Assembly: GCF_036379515.1 (NCBI RefSeq)
Contig: NZ_DASVGN010000021.1
Coordinates: forward strand, 74,080 to 138,079
Length of the DNA stretch: 64,000 nt
Source: Castellaniella sp036379515
GTDB taxonomy: Bacteria > Pseudomonadota > Gammaproteobacteria > Burkholderiales > Burkholderiaceae_B
Direction of reading: 5' to 3'
This document shows positions 8,695 to 16,084 of this stretch, in pieces; the first letter of the stretch is position 1; the number at the start of each line of letters is the position of its first letter. The notes below the pieces were generated by a model. That model saw only the letters and a list, made by a program, of their open reading frames with translations, had not been told where the DNA came from and ran no database searches. A program made the translations under genes and the position numbers.

Positions 8695-9632
8695 CAGCCT
8701 CACCCAAAGAGCATCTGCTCGGAGTTGCCAGCGTCGTGGTGGCCTCGGTAATCTGGGGCACGACCGGCGTTTCCGCCACATTCGCCCCCGGAGTCAGCTC
8801 AGCCGCGATTGGTGCGGCTGCCATGGGCGTGGGCGGCCTGCTCCAGGCATCCATTGCCATCAGAGCGATTGCCCGCAATGCGGCTGCGCTGCACCTGCAA
8901 TGGCGCTGGCTCCTGTTGGGCGCACTGGCCGTCGCCATTTACCCGCTGGCGTTCTACGGTTCGATGCGCCTGGCCGGCGTGACAGTCGGCACAGTGATTT
9001 CCATCGGCTCCGCACCCCTGCTATCGGCTGTGATCGAAATGGTCATGGATGGCCTGCGCGTCACGGCCCGATGGACCATTGGGGCCGGCCTCGGATTGAT
9101 CGGCATGGCCTTGCTCTGCATCGCAGAAAGCAGCATCCACAGCGCGGCCTCTGCTGCACCATCAATCATCGTTGGCGTGGCGCTGGGCCTGCTTGCAGGC
9201 TTCACCTACGCGCTGTATTCCTGGGCGGCTCGTCGCCTGATGCAGCGCCATATCCCATCGCGAGCAGCAATGGGCGCGATCTTCGGCATCGGCGGCCTGC
9301 TGCTGATGCCGGTCCTGTTTGCAACGGGCGCACCATTCCTGGCCTCGTGGACCAACGCCGCTGTGGGCATCTACATGGCCTCGGTGCCAATGTTCCTGGG
9401 CTACGTCTGCTTTGGCTATGGACTGGCCCGCATCGCTGCCAGCACCGCCACCACGATCACTCTTCTGGAGCCAGTCGTCGCGGCTGTGCTCGCCGCCGTC
9501 ATCGTAGGCGAACGGCTCCCTCCACTGGGATGGACGGGTGTCGCACTCATCTTCGCGTGCCTGGTGTGCATCACATTGCCCGTGCGGACGCGTAGCCGAA
9601 CACCCCCCGCGCCTTCGACAACCCCCGCCTAG
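8691..9632 (+). CDS. EamA/DMT-family exporter
   Basis: This 313-residue inner-membrane protein has about ten transmembrane helices arranged as two EamA repeats. The first contains SVIWGTTGVSATFAPGVSS near residue 20. The second ends with the typical ASTATTITLLEPVVAAVLA stretch. The start is the ATG overlapping the tetR stop, preceded by GGAGG; the open frame upstream of it lies inside tetR. Substrates of this superfamily include amino acids and small metabolites or drugs. The coupled TetR protein suggests export of a toxic or signalling compound. Confidence 0.9.
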   Translation: MTASPKEHLLGVASVVVASVIWGTTGVSATFAPGVSSAAIGAAAMGVGGLLQASIAIRAIARNAAALHLQWRWLLLGALAVAIYPLAFYGSMRLAGVTVGTVISIGSAPLLSAVIEMVMDGLRVTARWTIGAGLGLIGMALLCIAESSIHSAASAAPSIIVGVALGLLAGFTYALYSWAARRLMQRHIPSRAAMGAIFGIGGLLLMPVLFATGAPFLASWTNAAVGIYMASVPMFLGYVCFGYGLARIAASTATTITLLEPVVAAVLAAVIVGERLPPLGWTGVALIFACLVCITLPVRTRSRTPPAPSTTPA

Positions 9633-9664
9633 AGGTACTTTTAATACTAGGATGATCAGACAAC

Positions 9665-9693
9665 TTGTACCAGGATAGCTGCAGACTTATTGT
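9665..9693 (+). promoter_or_regulatory. possible sigma-70 promoter for the methyltransferase
   Basis: TTGTAC (9665-9670) and TATTGT (9688-9693) are spaced by exactly 17 bases, about 34 bases before the ATG at 9728. The hexamers match consensus only moderately, so this is tentative. Confidence 0.4.
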
Positions 9694-9727
9694 GTGAGTC
9701 CCATCGATCCTTCAGGAAGGACCCGCA

Positions 9728-10501
9728 ATGGAAGCGAAATCACATCAGCAGAAAATCCAGACGCAGTTCGACCCTCAGGCCGAAGCCTATCTGCATAGCC
9801 GGGTGCATTCCTCGGGCCCTGACCTGCTGCGTGCACAAGAAATCATCCAGGAGCTCCCCGGCCATGCCGAAAAACAACTACTGGACGTCGGCTGCGGCGC
9901 CGGGCACCTGAGTTTTGCGTTGGCCCCGTGGGTGAAGCACGTAACGGCTACCGACCCTCTGCCTGGCATGCTGGACACCGTGAAGAAGGCCGCTGCAGAC
10001 CGGGCGCTGCGCAACGTCAACACGAGCATGGCAGTGGCCGAGCGACTGCCCTTCAAGACAGCTCAGTTCGACATCGTCGCAACTCGCTACAGCGCGCACC
10101 ACTGGGAAAACCTGCCCGCCGCGCTTATCGAGATGCGTCGTGTGCTGAAGCCGGGTGGGCTCATCCTGATTATCGACCTCCAAGGAGACGAAAACCCTCT
10201 GGTGGACACCCACCTGCAGACCATGGAACTGCTGCGGGACCCATCTCACCTCCGTGATCGCTCCCCCTCCGAATGGGCGCGGCTACTGGCGGCCGCTGGT
10301 TTCGCGGGCATCGCACACGAATCCTGGCCCACTCGGCTGGAGTTCCAGCCGTGGGTGACAAGGATGCGCACCCCGCCAAAGCAGGTCGAAGTCATCCGCA
10401 TCCTGCAATGCGAGGCACCGGAAGAAGTGCAATCAGCCTTGAAATTCGAAGAGGATGGGTCGTTTACCGCCACGACCGGCCTCTGGTGGGGGCGTGGTTA
10501 G
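9728..10501 (+). CDS. class I SAM-dependent methyltransferase
   Basis: This 257-residue Rossmann-fold methyltransferase has motif I LDVGCGAGHLS near residue 57, an acidic ribose-binding Asp in TATDPL, and the post-I/II region FDIVATRYSAHHW. RVLKPGGLILIIDL is typical of Methyltransf_11/UbiE-like enzymes. AGGAAGG upstream supports the ATG. It stands alone between the EamA exporter and the opposing lipoprotein operon. The substrate cannot be inferred. The 164 bases after it contain only a hairpin. Confidence 0.88.
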   Translation: MEAKSHQQKIQTQFDPQAEAYLHSRVHSSGPDLLRAQEIIQELPGHAEKQLLDVGCGAGHLSFALAPWVKHVTATDPLPGMLDTVKKAAADRALRNVNTSMAVAERLPFKTAQFDIVATRYSAHHWENLPAALIEMRRVLKPGGLILIIDLQGDENPLVDTHLQTMELLRDPSHLRDRSPSEWARLLAAAGFAGIAHESWPTRLEFQPWVTRMRTPPKQVEVIRILQCEAPEEVQSALKFEEDGSFTATTGLWWGRG

Positions 10502-10609
10502 GCTTTGGAACACACTACCATGAGGTCAAAGGCGGCAAGACCGTGATTCTGCTGCGCCCGGTGAGCACATCGATGGAATGGTATCGGTCTCCAAGCATGC
10601 GCCGTTAAG

Positions 10610-10632
10610 TGCCGCCCGCATGGCGGGCGGCA
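10610..10632. terminator. strong GC hairpin between converging genes
   Basis: GCCGCCCGC (10611-10619) pairs perfectly with GCGGGCGGC (10623-10631) across a three-base loop, and one further T-A pair extends it. It sits between the methyltransferase (+) and the DUF799 gene (-), so it can serve both. Neither strand has a good T-tract, so intrinsic termination is uncertain. Confidence 0.5.
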
Positions 10633-10665
10633 TGCTCGGATCCTGGGGTATCCAGAATCCTTTCG

Positions 10666-11328
10666 CTATTGCGACTGATATTTGGGCGAACGAGGCCCGT
10701 AAAGCAGGCCGTTGGGTTGCCCAGCCGAGAGCAACAGAGTGTTTGCACCACCGGCGATTCGGAAGCTTCGGTCCGAAAGCGTGTTCGCGATCTGGCTTAC
10801 GACAGCGCTGACAAGCATGCCAATGATTCCTCCACCGCCGCTATTGCTGCTCTCTGCCAGTTCCTTGCGTCCCGACCAAAGCTGCGCCCCTGATCGCAAG
10901 TCCACCAAGGTAGCATCGATTGCTACCTTTGCCGTGCTGGCGAAGACCGCGTAGCTGGACCCATAACTCGTGACAGTCATGTAAAGAGCCGCATCCGCCC
11001 CGAAGATATCGCGGAGTTTCTTCGCCGGGACATTCTGAATATCAGCTGGTGTGGTGAGCCCGTTCTGATGGAAGGTTTCGGCCATGACGGCTGCCGGAAT
11101 CACGTAATAGCCGGATTCGGCTAGCGGATAGGTCGCCTGTGCAAGTACCGCGTTTGACGCTTGAACCTCAAGCGTTTCATTGAGCGGCGGCAAAACCAGG
11201 ATGGAAGCGGGATGGCTTTCGCGAAATGCCGTGTAATCCACCTGCTGCTGGTTGGCAGCGCAGCCAACCAGCGCCAGAGTCGTCACCAAGGCAGTAGCGT
11301 GCATGAAGCGACATACGAGTGCTTTCAT
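10666..11328 (-). CDS. DUF799 / GNA1162-like outer-membrane lipoprotein
   Basis: This 220-residue lipoprotein has a lipobox LVGC around residues 20-23. The mature domain (HPASILVLPPLNETLEV, YYVIPAAVMAETF, ALYMTVTSYG, LVDLRSGAQLWSG) matches DUF799, the family of meningococcal antigen GNA1162. The fold resembles TolB/CsgG N-domains that build lipoprotein complexes at the outer membrane. A Gly-rich loop (SSNSGGGGIIG) precedes the C-terminal helix. It is the last gene of a three-gene operon and overlaps the preceding DUF4810 gene by four bases. Function is unknown. Confidence 0.9.
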   Translation of the reverse strand: MKALVCRFMHATALVTTLALVGCAANQQQVDYTAFRESHPASILVLPPLNETLEVQASNAVLAQATYPLAESGYYVIPAAVMAETFHQNGLTTPADIQNVPAKKLRDIFGADAALYMTVTSYGSSYAVFASTAKVAIDATLVDLRSGAQLWSGRKELAESSNSGGGGIIGMLVSAVVSQIANTLSDRSFRIAGGANTLLLSAGQPNGLLYGPRSPKYQSQ

Positions 11329-11789
11329 GATGACTCCTTTGTATTGGCTTGAGGCTTGCCGATGGGTGCCAAGGTGTGGGCAGGTTCTCGTGTGAGCGAC
11401 GATTGTGGATCGTGTCCTTGATCCGTATCGGCTCCCTTACGTTTCAGCAGAAAATCCATGTATGTCGTGGCCTCAGGGAATTCTGTCTTCTCCTTCTGGA
11501 GCTGCTCGACTGCGTCGGAACTCTTCCCCGATTGCAAATACAGCATCCCCAGTTGTGCATGGAAGCCTGGCGGCAGAGGCTTATTCGCAGCGCGGGCAGT
11601 CTCTATGTTTTTCTCCATGGATTGGATCTGTTCGGATGGATCGCCATCCGCCTGCAGATAGGAATAGACAGCCGGCTGGTAACTGTCCCAGCTATACATC
11701 TGTGGCTGGTGAGCACACGCGCCTAGTGCGAGGCTCGTCGCCACCGTGGCCACAGCACGGACATGGCGAAGTAGCAGAGTTGCTTTCAT
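11325..11789 (-). CDS. DUF4810 lipoprotein
   Basis: This 154-residue lipoprotein has a lipobox LGAC near residues 22-25. The core YSWDSYQPAVYSYLQADGDPSEQIQ and a TPR-like helical pair (PPGFHAQLGMLYLQSGKSSDAVEQLQKEK) fit DUF4810. Proteins of this family occur between CsgG-like and DUF799 lipoproteins, exactly as here. It starts 11 bases after the CsgG-like gene and overlaps the DUF799 gene. The TPR-like helices suggest an adaptor between the two partners; this is inference. Confidence 0.88.
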   Translation of the reverse strand: MKATLLLRHVRAVATVATSLALGACAHQPQMYSWDSYQPAVYSYLQADGDPSEQIQSMEKNIETARAANKPLPPGFHAQLGMLYLQSGKSSDAVEQLQKEKTEFPEATTYMDFLLKRKGADTDQGHDPQSSLTREPAHTLAPIGKPQANTKESS

Positions 11790-11800
11790 CGATAACTTCC

Positions 11801-12505
11801 TCAGTTCGCTTGTGGTTGCCAGGCACCGCTTTGGATACCCTCAACCAACCGATTGACGGCCTCGCGAATGGCCAGATCCAGAACTTTCCCGTTCAACGTC
11901 GAGTCGTAGCCTGCGGAGCCGCCAAAGCCGATGATTTCGCGGTTCGACAAGCTGTACTCGCCCGCGCCTGAAGTCGAGTAGACAACCTCGGACGTTGAAG
12001 CATCGACCACATTGAGGTCGACTTTGGCGTAAGCAACCTGTTTTTTCCCACGACCCAGGATGCCGAAAAGCTGATGGTCCCCCGTGACCTTGCGTCCGAA
12101 CGCGGTCACATCACCGGTTACGACGTAACGCGCACCCTGGATTTGCGCATTTTTCTTGTTGAACTGAGCCTCTTGCCCGATGGCGGAAAGATTCTCCCTG
12201 TCTAGAACGCGGAAACGGCCCGTACGCTGCAGGTCACTAACCAGAATGGTCTTTGCCTGATTCCCCAGACGATCAACTCCGTCCGAAAAGACTCCACGCA
12301 GGAAATCGCTGCGATTGTCGAATTTTCCAACCGAGATGGGGCTGCGCACTCCCTGGTATGCAGTCCCCGCCGAGGCGACGGTCGGAACTTGTAGCGCCTG
12401 AGACTGCTCTGTTGCGCAACCTGCTAGCGCAGTTACCAGAACACAGGCACAGGTGGCAGTTACAATCCGGGGTACTGATCGATGGGTCTTCGTCGAGCGT
12501 CGCAT
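11801..12505 (-). CDS. CsgG/HfaB-family outer-membrane lipoprotein
   Basis: This 234-residue lipoprotein has a lipobox LAGC around residues 27-30. Its core fits CsgG: SPISVGKFDNRSDFLRGVFSD, LVSDLQRTGRFRVLDRENL, QGARYVVTGDVTAFGRK, and a beta-rich segment before DLAIREAVNRLVEGIQSG. CsgG forms a nonameric secretion pore for curli, but no curlin, CsgE or CsgF gene is present here. It leads an operon with DUF4810 and DUF799 lipoproteins. The likely role is an outer-membrane assembly or export complex of unknown cargo. The promoter region upstream is strikingly AT-rich. Confidence 0.9.
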   Translation of the reverse strand: MRRSTKTHRSVPRIVTATCACVLVTALAGCATEQSQALQVPTVASAGTAYQGVRSPISVGKFDNRSDFLRGVFSDGVDRLGNQAKTILVSDLQRTGRFRVLDRENLSAIGQEAQFNKKNAQIQGARYVVTGDVTAFGRKVTGDHQLFGILGRGKKQVAYAKVDLNVVDASTSEVVYSTSGAGEYSLSNREIIGFGGSAGYDSTLNGKVLDLAIREAVNRLVEGIQSGAWQPQAN

Positions 12506-12530
12506 AGGTGATTTTCTTTAAGTTAAAAGA

Positions 12531-12581
12531 CAGATTTTCTGCATAGTGAAACAAAATAGTACCAAATGTACTGAAAATCTG
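12531..12581 (-). promoter_or_regulatory. AT-rich promoter with nested dyads before the CsgG-like operon
   Basis: CAGATTTTC (12531-12539) and GAAAATCTG (12573-12581) are perfect inverted repeats. Inside them AGTAC (12558-12562) and GTACT (12568-12572) form a second dyad with a five-base centre. Read on the minus strand, ATGGCA and TACTAT can serve as -35/-10 with an 18-base gap, so the inner dyad covers the promoter spacer. A regulator site is likely, but its protein is unknown. Confidence 0.5.
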
Positions 12582-12631
12582 CCATTTCGTAAGCGGCGTT
12601 CTGGAATTCCGGGGGATTCACGACTCTGAAG

Positions 12632-12934
12632 GTGGGGGCAAGCTGGGAGCTCACGATCCTGCAGCGCCAACTCTGCGCATGGCACCGGCAAACGATAGGC
12701 CGGCTGGTGTTTGGCGGCTACGAGGTGAGCCGGAGGCTATTGAGTCTGATGCGCCGCCAACACTGGAAGCCAGCCGTCCTGCGGAAAGAACGGCTGCATC
12801 GGTACGTGGCACTGATCGGTCAGTTCGAGCAAAGTCCGACCAAGGTGCTGGCCTATGGCTTCAGGAATTTCGAGAATTACCGCCTGTGAGTCTTGGCGCA
12901 ATGCGATTGGAACGGTGTGATCAACCGTGTTTGA
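12632..12934 (+). pseudogene. degraded transposase fragment (ISL3-type C-terminus)
   Basis: The frame ending near 12886 contains LAYGFRNFENYRL. After an in-frame TGA (12887-12889) the same frame continues VLAQCDWNGVINRV to a stop at 12932-12934. Reading the TGA as CGA restores a continuous transposase tail of the kind seen in ISL3-family (DDE_Tnp_ISL3) elements. The upstream part is degenerate and has no catalytic domain. About 30 bases downstream, AGAGCC (12963-12968) resembles an ISL3 terminal repeat. It is an insertion-sequence relic between the lipoprotein operon and tRNA-Pro. The upstream 12582-12631 stretch shows nothing. Confidence 0.65.
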
Positions 12935-13034
12935 TGAGTGCCCATCCCCCGATTAATGGGGTAGAGCCAGCCCGGCTCTTATGCGAGATATCGCCTAGAG
13001 CGTTGATTTACAAGGGGAGACAAGAGAAAGAAGA

Positions 13035-13111
13035 TGGTCGGGGTGACATGATTCGAACATGCGACTCCTACGTCCCGAACGTAGTACTCTACCAGGCTGA
13101 GCTACACCCCG
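13035..13111 (-). tRNA. tRNA-Pro (anticodon CGG)
   Basis: The minus strand folds as a complete 77-base tRNA. The acceptor stem is CGGGGTG/CACCCCG, and the D-arm contains AGCTCAGCCTGGTAGAG. The anticodon stem CTACG/CGTAG encloses TTCGGGA, giving anticodon CGG (Pro, codon CCG). The T-arm contains GTTCGAATC. Discriminator A and an encoded CCA follow. Its 3' end faces the transposase relic. Confidence 0.97.
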
Positions 13112-13166
13112 ACGGTGCGATTGGCTGCTTGCGAAGAACTGCGCTGCAAGCGGGCCACGGGAACTT

Positions 13167-14132
13167 TCAACGATCACGCTCGACCGCGAAAGCACAGAAT
13201 TTTAGCAGAGTTTCTCGATATTCGGAATTCGGGAACGCGGCCAGAGACTCGCGCGCACGATCGGCCTCGGCACGCGCCGCCTGGCGGGTGTAGTCAAGCG
13301 CATCGGTCGCATGAATGGCGCGCGCCACTGCGTCAAAATCGGCATTGCCGGTTTCGATGGCACCGCGGATCAAGGCTTTTTGTTCGGCCGAGCCCACGTC
13401 CAGCACGCGGATCAAGGGCAGCGTGGGCTTGCCTTCACGCAGATCATCGCCCACGTTCTTGCCCAATGCCTGTACGTCGCCACTGTAGTCCAGCACATCA
13501 TCAATCAGCTGGAAGGCCGTCCCCACATGGCGCCCGTAATCTGCGGCCGCCGTGACCAGCGCAGGAGCCGCACCTGAAATAATGGCCCCGACCTGGGCGG
13601 CCGCCTCGAAGAGCTTGGCTGTCTTGTAGCGCACCACCTGCAGATAGCGGTCCAGTGAGACGTCCGGGTCGTGCACGTTGAGCAGCTGCAGGACTTCGCC
13701 TTCGGCAATCACGGTGGTGGCCGATGACAGGACGGCCATGGAGGCCATGGAATCCGTCTCTACCATCATCTCGAACGAGCGCGAGTAAAGATAATCGCCC
13801 ACCAGCACGCTGGCCGCATTGCCAAAAACAGCGTTGGCCGTCTCGCGCCCCCGGCGCATGTCGGACTCATCCACTACGTCGTCGTGCAGTAGCGTGGCCG
13901 TGTGAATGAATTCAACCACCGCAGCCAACTTATGGTGATTGACCCCGTGATACCCCAGGGCATTGGCAACCAGCAACACCATGGCCGGACGCATGCGCTT
14001 GCCGCCAGCTCCTACGATGTAATCACCAATGGTGCGAATCAGGACGACGTCGGAATCCAGGCGGGCGCGGATGACCGCGTCGACGGCCTGCATGTCGGCA
14101 ACAATGGGAGCGAACAGTTCGGAAAAGTTCAA
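13167..14132 (-). CDS. ispB: octaprenyl/polyprenyl diphosphate synthase
   Basis: This trans-prenyltransferase makes the isoprenoid side chain of ubiquinone. Both aspartate-rich motifs are present: DDVVDES near residue 83 and DDVLDYSG near residue 210. GAGGKRMRPAMVLL binds the substrate diphosphate. A TTG start at 14130-14132 (MNFSELFAPIV) gives 321 residues and matches the family N-terminus. The frame is open to 14309, but that extension would overlap the promoter and start of the divergent DUF815 gene. Downstream is tRNA-Pro. Confidence 0.92.
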   Translation of the reverse strand: MNFSELFAPIVADMQAVDAVIRARLDSDVVLIRTIGDYIVGAGGKRMRPAMVLLVANALGYHGVNHHKLAAVVEFIHTATLLHDDVVDESDMRRGRETANAVFGNAASVLVGDYLYSRSFEMMVETDSMASMAVLSSATTVIAEGEVLQLLNVHDPDVSLDRYLQVVRYKTAKLFEAAAQVGAIISGAAPALVTAAADYGRHVGTAFQLIDDVLDYSGDVQALGKNVGDDLREGKPTLPLIRVLDVGSAEQKALIRGAIETGNADFDAVARAIHATDALDYTRQAARAEADRARESLAAFPNSEYRETLLKFCAFAVERDR

Positions 14133-14218
14133 GACGGACCCGGATACTGGTGGGCGCCCGCCCAACGCGGCCGCAAAGACCCAGATTATACTTTCCGTGT
14201 CATATTCAGGAGAACCTT

Positions 14219-15088
14219 GTGGCTGCCCATGCCGAAATGCAGCAATTGATGGACCGAGCACTGTCGGTCCTGGCACAGATCGAAGCCTGGCTGCCTCCTG
14301 CTCCCCCACCGATCGACTGGACGGCCTACGCCTTCCGCTGGCAACGGCGCGGCGATCGCGGCTGGCTCGATGCAGTGCACCACACGACCCCTATCCATCT
14401 GCGGGACCTGCAACACATCGAACGCCAAAAGGCCGTCATCGAACGCAACACGTTGGCGTTCCTCAACGGCAAACCGGCGAACAACGTGCTCATGACCGGT
14501 GCGCGCGGCACGGGCAAGAGTTCACTGGTACGCGCCATGCTGGATGCTCATGCGCAGCGCGGGCTCAGGCTCATCGAAATCGACAAATCCGACCTGGGTG
14601 ACCTGGGCCAGATCACCGATCTGATCGCGAACCGCCCCGAGCGCTTCATCATCTTCTGCGACGACCTGTCGTTCGAAGAAGGCGAGGCGGGCTACAAGGC
14701 CCTGAAATCCGCGCTGGACGGTTCAGTGGCCTCACCCGGTGAGAACCTGCTGATCTACGCGACCTCGAATCGCCGGCACCTCATGCCCGAATACATGCAC
14801 GAGAACCTGCAGGCAGAACACCAGGCAGACGGCGAAATCCACCCGGGCGAGACCGTTGAAGAAAAAATCTCGCTCTCTGAACGTTTCGGGCTGTGGCTCT
14901 CGTTCTACCCTTTCGGGCAAGACGATTACCTCGACATCGTGCAGCATTGGCTGACCGTTCAGGGATGCCCTGCACCGCAGCTCGATGCGGCCCGCATCGA
15001 GGCGCTGCAATGGGCCTTGGAACGAGGCTCACGCTCTGGGCGGGTCGCACGGCAATTTGCCCGTGACTGGACGGCACGCCATGTCTAA
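14219..15088 (+). CDS. DUF815 family AAA-type ATPase
   Basis: This 289-residue P-loop ATPase has Walker A GARGTGKSS around residues 94-102 and Walker B FIIFCDDLSFEE. A sensor-like ATSNRRHLMPE and a C-terminal arginine-rich helix (RSGRVARQFARDW) follow. DUF815 proteins resemble AAA+ NTPases such as DnaC and have no firm role. The GTG at 14219 is chosen because AGGAGA lies five bases upstream; TATACT at 14187-14192 is a possible -10. It overlaps the Nudix gene by eight bases, so the two are coupled. Confidence 0.88.
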   Translation: MAAHAEMQQLMDRALSVLAQIEAWLPPAPPPIDWTAYAFRWQRRGDRGWLDAVHHTTPIHLRDLQHIERQKAVIERNTLAFLNGKPANNVLMTGARGTGKSSLVRAMLDAHAQRGLRLIEIDKSDLGDLGQITDLIANRPERFIIFCDDLSFEEGEAGYKALKSALDGSVASPGENLLIYATSNRRHLMPEYMHENLQAEHQADGEIHPGETVEEKISLSERFGLWLSFYPFGQDDYLDIVQHWLTVQGCPAPQLDAARIEALQWALERGSRSGRVARQFARDWTARHV

Positions 15089-16073
15089 ACCGTATATTCG
15101 TGTGGCCGCCGGCCTCATCCTGGACCAGCGCGGCCGCCTGCTGCTGGGCCAGCGCCCCGAGGGCAAGGCCTGGCCAGGCTGGTGGGAATTCCCCGGCGGC
15201 AAGATCGAGGCGGGCGAAACCGTCGAACAGGCGCTGGTGCGCGAGCTCGACGAAGAGCTGGGCATCCACGCGACGCACATCTACCCCTGGGTCGTGCACG
15301 TGCACGAATATCCCAAAACTGTCGTTGAGCTCGCCTTCTGTCAGGTGACGGCCTGGACAGGAGAACCCCACGGGCGCGAGAACCAGGCGCTGGACTGGGT
15401 GGACCCCTGGGACATCCGCCTGGACGAATCCGAACACCCCATCGCACCCGGTGGGGGATCGTTACTGCCGGCGGCCACCCCGCCGCTACGTTGGCTGCGC
15501 CTGCCCAAGTGCTACCGCATCAGCCAAATCGGCGGCCCGGAGCATCTCGAGACATGGCTGGGCGAATTGCGCCAGGAGCTGATGCGTGGCCTGAGGCTGG
15601 TGCAGTTTCGTGAACCCACCTGGCAGGGTGATGCGGACTCGTTGCACCAGGCCTTTGTAGCCACACTCACGTTGTGCCGCCAACACGATGCCCGCTGTCT
15701 CATCAATAGCGTCCACCCTCGCGCATGGTGGCCACAGGCGGATGGCATCCAATTGCGTGCGGCCGATGCACAGCGTATTTTGCAGGAGGACACACGCCCG
15801 CCTGGGTGGTTGGGCGTGTCGGCGCATCAGGCTCAGGACATCGACTGTGCACGGCAGCTGCAGGCTGACTTCGTGGTGTTGGGTCACGTGCTGCCCACGG
15901 CCTCCCATCCACACGATGCACCTCTGGGCTGGGACGCCTTCCAGACGCTGGCCAATCAGGCGCACCGTCCTGTCTTCGCCATTGGCGGCCAATCGACTGC
16001 CACACTGGAAACTGCCCGACTGCACGGCGCCCATGGCATCGCCGCGCTGCGTGGAGCTCTGCTCGAAGATTGA
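15081..16073 (+). CDS. mutT: Nudix hydrolase fused to a ThiE-like (TMP synthase) domain
   Basis: This 330-residue two-domain protein begins with a MutT-like Nudix hydrolase. The Nudix box runs from GGKIEAGETVEQALVRE to LDEELGI, around residues 37-60. The family removes 8-oxo-dGTP from the nucleotide pool. Residues from about 150 onward form a TIM-barrel related to thiamine-monophosphate synthase/TenI (LRLVQFREPTW, LGVSAHQAQDI, DFVVLGHVLPTASHP, FAIGGQ). The same fusion is known in other proteobacteria; the C-domain's substrate is unclear. It ends 11 bases before the opposing efflux gene. Confidence 0.9.
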   Translation: MSKPYIRVAAGLILDQRGRLLLGQRPEGKAWPGWWEFPGGKIEAGETVEQALVRELDEELGIHATHIYPWVVHVHEYPKTVVELAFCQVTAWTGEPHGRENQALDWVDPWDIRLDESEHPIAPGGGSLLPAATPPLRWLRLPKCYRISQIGGPEHLETWLGELRQELMRGLRLVQFREPTWQGDADSLHQAFVATLTLCRQHDARCLINSVHPRAWWPQADGIQLRAADAQRILQEDTRPPGWLGVSAHQAQDIDCARQLQADFVVLGHVLPTASHPHDAPLGWDAFQTLANQAHRPVFAIGGQSTATLETARLHGAHGIAALRGALLED

Positions 16074-16084
16074 ACGATCTCGGA

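Noticed and set aside
10502..10608. Possible C-terminal coding continuation (VKGGKTVILLRPVS) after the methyltransferase
   Set aside because: It is in a different frame, has no start or partner domain, and the methyltransferase already has a normal ending.
13035..13111. tRNA-Pro as an integration (att) site for an island
   Set aside because: No second copy of the tRNA 3' end was seen to the left and no integrase gene is present, so island insertion at the tRNA is not supported.
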